Shown: positions 35,572 through 41,412 of the stretch, piece after piece | Numbering within the stretch: position 1 is the first letter of the stretch | How the letters are laid out: each line of letters starts with the position of its first letter | Assembly (NCBI GenBank): GCA_021162205.1 | Contig: JAGGZE010000085.1 | Span: forward strand, 1 to 41,412 | Source: a bacterium | GTDB lineage: Bacteria > UBP14 > UBA6098 > B30-G16 | Direction of reading: 5' to 3' | Length of the DNA stretch: 41,412 nucleotides | Notes under the pieces: generated by a model | What the model saw: only the letters and a program-made list of their open reading frames with translations | What the model was told of the DNA's origin: nothing | Databases searched by the model: none | Position numbers and translations under genes: made by a program

Positions 35572-37032
35572 TTAAAAATATACTTTCAAGTATGCTTTAA
35601 TCTGTTTGTTTATTTCCTGTGTTGCATTAAAATTAACAAAATCGTCGTCGTTAGTCAAATCGTCGTTTGAATCGTCTGGATTGCCAAACTCGATGAAAAA
35701 ATCTGTGTTCGAGAATGCATGATATTGCATTTGAACAAAAACGGTCTGCCGAGATTCCGAAATCTCGTTGACATTCATCGCTCGCATATAAAGTTTCCAT
35801 TTCTCCGAAAGATTAGCATTAAGTTCGACACCGAACGCCTGAATCTCATACGGTGTGCCGAAATCTTTCCAGCGAAATTGCAATCTGACCTTAGCAAAAT
35901 AATCCTCGAATGAAATCTCATTGAAAAGCGTTGGATATATTTTATACGAATCATAATTTATATCCCAGCTGCGATAATATTTATAATATACTTTATATCT
36001 GACATCGTGAATAAATTCGATATATAATTCATTATACCAATCCTGACAGCGATACATTGGATTAGTTCTACTTTGCGGGAATGCTCTATTGAGCGGCGCA
36101 CGGTATTCATCATAACTCGATGTGAGATTTATCGCCTTAGTCGGGAAAAAATACGATGCGTTGATATTAAAACCCTGTTCATTAAATTTTTGCCCCTGGT
36201 CGTAGTCGTTAGATAGATACGACCTAAAATTTTCGCCGATATTTCGGTAGCTGAGTTTCAGTTCGATATTCGATATTCTGATATTTCGCATTTCAGCTTC
36301 GATAGCGAGATTTTTTGGATTTTCAGATTCATCGGGAATTCTGCTTTTTACAATTTCTGCAGCGCATCCAATATCGCCGAATCGTTTAAGGAATGGAACC
36401 GTTCGCCCGAGTGAAAAATAAGCATCGGTAGATACCACCGTATTGAAATTCTGGTCGCTTCCCGCCCAATCCTTGCGAGCGAGTGTCGATGAAATTCTGA
36501 ACTTATCGGAAAATAGGGGCAGATTCCATCGCAGAACATTAGCATCCTCACCACCCGATTGCGAATAGTCCGAATGGATAGCTTTGCCATAGATTTTCCA
36601 AAAATTCCAAAAATCCGTGCGAATTCCCTGTGCATTGCCGCCATCGTTGATTGTCCACTGTGAAACGAGTTCCATCAATCCCTGCGAGAACCAGAATCTA
36701 TTCTCCCTGCTAAATGCTATAAACTCTAATCCTTTGTCCCATCGAAATTTAGCGTGAGCTTCGAGCATATCGTAAATCGTGTATCGTTCGGCACGGTCAT
36801 TGTTGAGAAATTTATCCGATTCTGCACGAAATTTCAGATATGCTTCGATTCCACTATACGGTGTTCCAAGAAATCGCAGTTCGAGATTATTGTGCGGCTC
36901 GTTCATTTTCCATCGCAGATTGCCATCGATTGTGGTTATATTCTCGTAATAGCCCTCGATTTTAACCGATGCGAACGCAGGCAAAACCGCAACGGCAAAT
37001 AGTAAAATAAATATGTATTTTTTAATGTTCAT
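35572..37032 (-). CDS. Outer-membrane beta-barrel protein, family not recognised (486 aa)
   Basis: A signal peptide (MNIKKYIFILLFAVAVLPAFA) precedes alternating strands rich in Tyr, Phe, Arg and Asp (NNLELRFLG, YKVYYKYYRSWDINYDSYK, KWKLYMRAMNVNE), and the chain ends in Phe (KAYLKVYF). These are the hallmarks of an outer-membrane porin-like barrel. No named family is evident. The gene lies 12 bases upstream of the CBM-barrel gene and 14 bases after the PorV-like gene, so it is part of one operon. No Shine-Dalgarno is visible, which suggests translational coupling. Confidence 0.65.
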   Translation of the reverse strand: MNIKKYIFILLFAVAVLPAFASVKIEGYYENITTIDGNLRWKMNEPHNNLELRFLGTPYSGIEAYLKFRAESDKFLNNDRAERYTIYDMLEAHAKFRWDKGLEFIAFSRENRFWFSQGLMELVSQWTINDGGNAQGIRTDFWNFWKIYGKAIHSDYSQSGGEDANVLRWNLPLFSDKFRISSTLARKDWAGSDQNFNTVVSTDAYFSLGRTVPFLKRFGDIGCAAEIVKSRIPDESENPKNLAIEAEMRNIRISNIELKLSYRNIGENFRSYLSNDYDQGQKFNEQGFNINASYFFPTKAINLTSSYDEYRAPLNRAFPQSRTNPMYRCQDWYNELYIEFIHDVRYKVYYKYYRSWDINYDSYKIYPTLFNEISFEDYFAKVRLQFRWKDFGTPYEIQAFGVELNANLSEKWKLYMRAMNVNEISESRQTVFVQMQYHAFSNTDFFIEFGNPDDSNDDLTNDDDFVNFNATQEINKQIKAYLKVYF

Positions 37033-37046
37033 TTTTCAATAAAAGT

Positions 37047-37904
37047 TCAAAGTCCGAATTTCAATGAAAACTGATACCTATTTCCAAGAGTCCTTTGCGA
37101 AAAGAAACCGAAATCGAATGCCCATTTTTTAGCAAAAATTCCCATACCGAGACAAAGTCTGCCCTGTGAGAAACCACTGCGAAGTGCAATCGCATCGAAA
37201 AATGTAATCTCGCTACCGAAATTTATTTTTGTATCGGAGAAATCGCCATCGGAACTTTTAGCATCGAGTGAGAACAGTAAAAATTTCTGGATTCGATACG
37301 ATGTCCCGATTGTGATTGTGCGGTCGAGTTCATCGGCATCCTCGGTAGTCGAAATCAACGATACTTTCGGCGAGTTCACATTTTCGACAGTGCCAGAAAC
37401 ATTCATTCTGCCCGATGCTTTCCATAAAATCCCGAAATCGCCGGTTAAAACCATTTTACTCGGTGAAAATGCAGGGTCGCCATATTTCTCGTAGCCATCG
37501 GCGGAAACGATGAAACTTTTAACCGATACACCCGCCGAGAAATTATTAAACAATTGTCTCGCATAGTCGAGTTGCACAAGATTTTCACTATAAGTATTCG
37601 CCACAGCCAATCTATTCCATCCGAGACCGAATGCACCGATTTTCGAATTAAATGCAGCAGTGGATGAATACGATGACAATCCCTCGACAGAATACATCAT
37701 TGCATAATTTGCTGAAACCTCGATTTTTCTATCGGATAAAATTCCCGCAGGATTGATTAAAACAGCTTCGGCACCGGTTCCGATAGAATTGAATGCTTCA
37801 CCGAGAGACATCGCTCGTGTGCCCGAATTTGTGTAAATATCCATCGCCCATAAATTCACAACAAGCACGAGAATTGCGACTAAATATGTTTTTTTTATAC
37901 TCAT
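37047..37904 (-). CDS. PorV/PorQ-like outer-membrane protein (285 aa)
   Basis: After a signal peptide comes the sequence GTRAMSLGEAFNSIGTGAEAVLINPAGI, the N-terminal signature of PorV/PorQ and UPF0164 proteins, FadL-like barrels. In type IX secretion PorV shuttles cargo that carries C-terminal sorting domains. The remainder is strand-rich and ends in FSLKFGL. ATG 37904 is preferred to the TTG four codons earlier. It lies directly after the gene for a secreted protein with an FNPF-type sorting domain, which is its expected type of client. Many FCB bacteria encode several such paralogues without a full type IX system, so the role is inferred. Confidence 0.7.
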   Translation of the reverse strand: MSIKKTYLVAILVLVVNLWAMDIYTNSGTRAMSLGEAFNSIGTGAEAVLINPAGILSDRKIEVSANYAMMYSVEGLSSYSSTAAFNSKIGAFGLGWNRLAVANTYSENLVQLDYARQLFNNFSAGVSVKSFIVSADGYEKYGDPAFSPSKMVLTGDFGILWKASGRMNVSGTVENVNSPKVSLISTTEDADELDRTITIGTSYRIQKFLLFSLDAKSSDGDFSDTKINFGSEITFFDAIALRSGFSQGRLCLGMGIFAKKWAFDFGFFSQRTLGNRYQFSLKFGL

Positions 37905-37954
37905 TTTTTTTAACAATATCGAGACAAACTTTTTTCAAAAAACTGCAACTATTA

Positions 37955-40900
37955 TCATTTAATTATAACCAGCGCTACATTTTTTCTATCGTATCGCTCA
38001 TTTCCCTCGAACACATATTTGAACCGCACCGAAAGCAAATAAATTCCCATCGAGCAGTTATAATCGTCGTCATTTTTGCCATCCCAGATAATATTTTCAT
38101 TTCTTCCACACCAGACCTGATAGTTTCGAGCGAGTGTCCGCACAGGTTCGCCATTTATATCGAAAATATCCATATCGACATTGCCATCGTAGTTTAGAAT
38201 CAGCGTAATATTGGTTTCATCGCATATCCCATCGCCATTTGGCGAAAATGGATTCGGCGAAATATCGACTCCGGAAATCGGCTCATCGGAATATTTCAAT
38301 GTTTTCGACTCGAACAACCCAAAAATTGTGAATGTATCTATATTGAAATTCAATTCTATCGAATTAGAATGAATATCGTTCGCTCCACCCTGTGAAATCC
38401 AGACATCGGTTTGGGAATTTAATTTTGCTATCACAAAATTATTTTCATCATCGGAATCGAACTGCGAATCGGAATTTTCAAAATAATGGAATGACAAAAA
38501 TTGCGGGCTATCGAATGGCGACAAACCATTATCGGAATAGATATTCAGCATTCTGAATTGCACTCGATTCTCGATATCGGGCGATTTGAATTCATAATTA
38601 TCGGGAATATCCCAGTTCGCATAGCTTATAATAATCGTATCGATTCCCGCTGAAACATTACTTCGGTCGATTTGCAGAATCGTGCCATCGGGGAATTTTT
38701 CTGTCATCGTATCGGCAAAAGTGTTTGTCGCAATGCGATAGTTCACCGTATCGATTTCGGTAATCGGCGGAACAGCTCTTGTCGGCACAGGCGATACAGT
38801 CGAATATGGATACAAAGGTGCAACAGGTTCGGCAGTATCGGCGTAATCCTGCGGCTCGTATGCGATATTTCCCGATTGGTCCTCTGCCTCGAAATAGAAC
38901 TCGAAAGAATCTGAGTTGAGCGAATTATGCGGTATATCACCGACGAATGAATTTGTCAACTCTCTGAAACCGAGATTTACCTGCGTTTGCCAATCCGTTT
39001 CGCCGATATTCCGCCATAACAGTTTCGCCGATTTCACAGATACATCGTCCTCGATATTTACCTCGATATATACGCCATCTGTTTTAGATAGATGCTCGAT
39101 AGACGATGGAATTTCGTAATCGATAGATGGCGGCGAAATATCGTAACTTCGATGAGATTCCAACACAACAGGTGTTTCGATTGTGTAGTCGAGCATTCGC
39201 TCCTGAGTTCGCCCTTGTTCTTTGGGATTGCCAAACTGGTCGAGACCGGGCATCGCGACAATATCGATAATATTCGGGTCGATATCGCCATCGGCACCGC
39301 CATTGAATTGCCATTGGTTGTTCGTGCCGGCATTAACCGACCGAACGCCCTCGACACCCTCGCCATCGTGTCCGAGCATCAAAACGAGAAAATCCCATCG
39401 GTCGAACTGCGATGTGTCCGCCTGACCGAGATTATCTACAAATGCGGTTTTCGGCACTGTGATGAAAATCCTGTTATTTGTTATGTCTGTCTCGAAATCG
39501 AGCGATGACACATCCTGCGTGAAATTCGAGAAAATATCCTGCCCATTCGATGCTAAAATTCCTTTCCACCAGCCATCGATAGAAATCGCGAAATCCCATG
39601 CATCGGTAGCGGCGAAATCTGCATTTCTATTCGGCAGTGCGACTCTGGCTCCATCGCTGTGGCAGTCGATATAGATGTCTATTTTTTCGAGATTCATCGG
39701 CGGAAAAAATGGACTCCACCAGACAACCGACGAATCGGGAATTTTTACGACTCCAATCTCGAACTGGTATGCACACTCGCTTGTAAGGTCACGGATTTTT
39801 ACATATTTAATATCGAATGCACCATCGACAAACACCTGCTCGGTGGGATATAGATACCATCCAGGACCGTAGTCGTCGCCGGTAGAATCGTAGACCTCGC
39901 GGACTACACCTGCTTGTTCGAGTGTGATATTCAATTCTACAGGTTCATTTTGAGTAATCGCAACATTTTCGATTGTCTGCCCGATATAATCGGTCGATTG
40001 TGGAGCGATAACAATATCGTAAATCCCTGTGGGAAGATGAGTTATAGCATAATTTCCATCGTCGATTTCTGTTGTGTCGCCGATACCGTAAATAAATTCG
40101 CCTGTTTCATCGGTTGCGTATATTATCGTGGGGAAATCCGATGGCGAGATTGTGCCGTAAATCATTCCCCTATATGGTTCGAGTGTAAAATTCAAATTGT
40201 TTTCGCCGGATGAAATCACAAAATCTTGAATTGTATCGGGGACAAAACCGTTCGCATTTGCCACAAAATCGTATGTCGAATCGATTCGAACTCCTGCAAG
40301 CAAATAGTAGCCATCATCTGCGGATGAATTAGCTGTCGCGAAAAGTTCGCTTGTTCCGTCGATATATGCCTCGACCCAAGCCACAGGATAAGGCGGTTCG
40401 GCGAACATCGTATCATCGAACGAGACAGTTCCCGCAACAGCCGAGCCAGAATAATCTGGAATACCATCGCTGTCACTATCGACAACGATTGTGATTAAAC
40501 TATCGAGCAAGTTCGGTCCCTCTCCGCCATTCACAGATGAATTATCAGGGACAGCATCACAGGCACCGTAATCGTCGCCGCCAGCGATTATACCGACAAT
40601 TTTCAATCTTGCGCCATCGGGAACTATATTTTCTGCATCGGGATAAATCGAACTCCACCGGACAGCGATTTCCTGCTTATACGAACCGTCGGTGGCAACA
40701 TTGCGTCCCGATATTATTTCCACACTCGAACTGTCTGCAATCGAAAATACCGATGGAACTGCACCATTCCAGTCAGCGAGCATCAAATCGATACCGAGCA
40801 AATCGGGAAATGTGATATTCCGCGGATATGCTCCGGTATATCCTCTCGTGCTGTTGAAATCGTTCACTCCGCCATCGATACCCGTTTCGATATAAACGAG

Positions 40901-41164
40901 CATAACATTATCCGAGACGGTGAATTCCAATCCGATATAGAGAAAGTTAGCATCCCATGTAAGCCAAATATTATCGAAATCGTTCCCAGTTCCCCAATAT
41001 GAATCGTCGTCGGGGTCGTCGGCTAAAAGTTCATCGCTGTCCCAATCGTCGGGAGAAATCGAAATTACGCCATCGATTATCGGTGAATTATAAGGGTTCG
41101 CTAACAAAATTAGCGGAATTAAAAACAAAGTGAATAGAAAAAAATTTATGATTTTAAGATTCAT
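37955..41164 (-). CDS. Secreted carbohydrate-binding multidomain protein with glucodextranase C-terminal-like module (1069 aa)
   Basis: A signal peptide (1-22) precedes a DOMON/CBM9-like beta-sandwich (about 28-225; DNIWLTWDANFLYIGLEF). Two carboxypeptidase-regulatory-like domains follow (about 240-420). Residues about 423-650 match the glucodextranase C-terminal-like module seen in pullulanases and glucodextranases (STGDDYGPGWYLYPTEQVF, GAFDIKYVKIRDL, VWWSPFFPP). An Ig-like domain (about 665-760) and a strand-rich region follow, then an SPNPFSPNGDG FlgD-like tail (about 960-1069). There is no glycoside hydrolase. It is first in the minus operon; its promoter places the transcript start at the ATG. 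It is probably exported and surface-attached, binding glucan together with the CBM48 proteins downstream. Confidence 0.75.
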   Translation of the reverse strand: MNLKIINFFLFTLFLIPLILLANPYNSPIIDGVISISPDDWDSDELLADDPDDDSYWGTGNDFDNIWLTWDANFLYIGLEFTVSDNVMLVYIETGIDGGVNDFNSTRGYTGAYPRNITFPDLLGIDLMLADWNGAVPSVFSIADSSSVEIISGRNVATDGSYKQEIAVRWSSIYPDAENIVPDGARLKIVGIIAGGDDYGACDAVPDNSSVNGGEGPNLLDSLITIVVDSDSDGIPDYSGSAVAGTVSFDDTMFAEPPYPVAWVEAYIDGTSELFATANSSADDGYYLLAGVRIDSTYDFVANANGFVPDTIQDFVISSGENNLNFTLEPYRGMIYGTISPSDFPTIIYATDETGEFIYGIGDTTEIDDGNYAITHLPTGIYDIVIAPQSTDYIGQTIENVAITQNEPVELNITLEQAGVVREVYDSTGDDYGPGWYLYPTEQVFVDGAFDIKYVKIRDLTSECAYQFEIGVVKIPDSSVVWWSPFFPPMNLEKIDIYIDCHSDGARVALPNRNADFAATDAWDFAISIDGWWKGILASNGQDIFSNFTQDVSSLDFETDITNNRIFITVPKTAFVDNLGQADTSQFDRWDFLVLMLGHDGEGVEGVRSVNAGTNNQWQFNGGADGDIDPNIIDIVAMPGLDQFGNPKEQGRTQERMLDYTIETPVVLESHRSYDISPPSIDYEIPSSIEHLSKTDGVYIEVNIEDDVSVKSAKLLWRNIGETDWQTQVNLGFRELTNSFVGDIPHNSLNSDSFEFYFEAEDQSGNIAYEPQDYADTAEPVAPLYPYSTVSPVPTRAVPPITEIDTVNYRIATNTFADTMTEKFPDGTILQIDRSNVSAGIDTIIISYANWDIPDNYEFKSPDIENRVQFRMLNIYSDNGLSPFDSPQFLSFHYFENSDSQFDSDDENNFVIAKLNSQTDVWISQGGANDIHSNSIELNFNIDTFTIFGLFESKTLKYSDEPISGVDISPNPFSPNGDGICDETNITLILNYDGNVDMDIFDINGEPVRTLARNYQVWCGRNENIIWDGKNDDDYNCSMGIYLLSVRFKYVFEGNERYDRKNVALVIIK

Positions 41165-41170
41165 AGTATA

Positions 41171-41199
41171 AGAATAGAAACATTACTATTAAATGTAAA
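41171..41199 (-). promoter_or_regulatory. Promoter of the surface cluster, leaderless layout
   Basis: On the minus strand TTTACA (41199-41194) and TATTCT (41176-41171) are 17 bases apart. The ATG at 41164 lies seven bases beyond the -10 element, which is where transcription would begin. No Shine-Dalgarno exists upstream of the ATG. This would make the first cistron leaderless. Confidence 0.5.
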
Positions 41200-41255
41200 G
41201 TGAAAAATGCAAAATGAGCAATCCAAAAACAACCAATCGTCATCGTATATTATAT

Positions 41256-41411
41256 TCAGTTTCCTTGCAGCACGACGAATTTTATTTTAATTTCTCTATC
41301 GTTAGATACAAGGAAATATAGTCCGGGCGAGAAATCTTTTGTGCTTATTCGCATTCGGTTTTTGGGGATGTTTTTTACGAGTTTCCCCGATATGTCGTAT
41401 ATCCCGGAAGC
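41256..41411 (-). CDS. Secreted protein, C-terminal sorting domain only (partial)
   Basis: The minus-strand frame that enters at the right edge reads ASGIYDISGKLVKNIP, then KDFSPGLYFLVSNDREIK and ends FVVLQGN with TGA at 41258-41256. This is the second half of the FlgD-like/T9SS type A sorting domain (vYDisGrlV, lppGvYfv). The body of the protein lies outside the window. It is on the same strand as the surface cluster, 91 bases upstream of it, with a promoter in the gap. Confidence 0.75.
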   Translation of the reverse strand, partial: ASGIYDISGKLVKNIPKNRMRISTKDFSPGLYFLVSNDREIKIKFVVLQGN

Positions 41412-41412
41412 T

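Noticed and set aside
33205-37032. SusC/SusD starch utilisation pair
   Set aside because: Neither barrel has a TonB box, carboxypeptidase-like plug or TonB-dependent receptor motif, and no SusD-like TPR lipoprotein is in the cluster.
1-41412. tRNA, rRNA or mobile element genes
   Set aside because: I looked for T-loop and acceptor patterns, transposase or integrase motifs and terminal repeats and saw none; a covariance search would be needed to exclude small RNAs.

Overview
The window looks like part of a chromosome from an uncultured or little-studied Gram-negative bacterium of the wider FCB group (Bacteroidota, Cloacimonadota, Marinimicrobia, WOR-3 and relatives). The evidence is the outer-membrane beta-barrels, lipoproteins, very large secreted proteins ending in FNPF-type FlgD-like/T9SS-like sorting domains, a PorV-like protein, and AT-rich DNA with strong Shine-Dalgarno sites on some genes and none on others. 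I cannot assign a phylum from sequence alone.

Layout. 1-119: the end of an ABC-transporter ATPase on the plus strand. 120-380: a convergent intergenic region packed with hairpins. 381-15092 (minus): two giant secreted proteins of 1545 and about 3310 residues. 15526-17565 (minus): a Wzi-like outer-membrane barrel and a TPR lipoprotein. 17621-18014: four tandem copies of a 98-bp palindromic unit. 17998-20095 (minus): a small membrane protein, a REC-GGDEF response regulator and a NapH-like membrane ferredoxin. 20292-32529 (plus): a housekeeping block with LemA, a GT-C type membrane protein, YidC, a DapL-like aminotransferase, a PP-loop tRNA-thiolation-like enzyme, then the classical rimP-nusA-infB-DUF503-rbfA-nrnA series and a BFD-like [2Fe-2S] protein. 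32721-41164 (minus): a five-gene surface cluster. 41256-41411 (minus): the sorting-domain tail of another secreted protein.

The 32.7-41.2 kb cluster is the best candidate for an undescribed system. It contains three AMPK-beta-type glycogen-binding (CBM48) domains in two proteins, each keeping the Trp/Lys/Trp/Asn positions that contact glucan in AMPK-beta. One protein fuses two of these domains to an outer-membrane beta-barrel. The cluster adds a second barrel, a PorV-like barrel, and a secreted protein with a DOMON/CBM9-like region and a glucodextranase C-terminal-like module. No glycoside hydrolase, SusC or SusD is present. It reads as a non-catalytic alpha-glucan binding or surface-attachment apparatus, which is an inference.

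At the DNA level, a composite terminator-plus-palindrome element recurs at four loci, and one copy has been amplified together with the last codons of a gene. The tetramer GATC is almost absent: four sites were found by eye in 41 kb. At least two genes have good promoters that place the transcription start at or next to the ATG, which suggests leaderless mRNAs. I saw no tRNA, rRNA, CRISPR array, transposase or phage gene.
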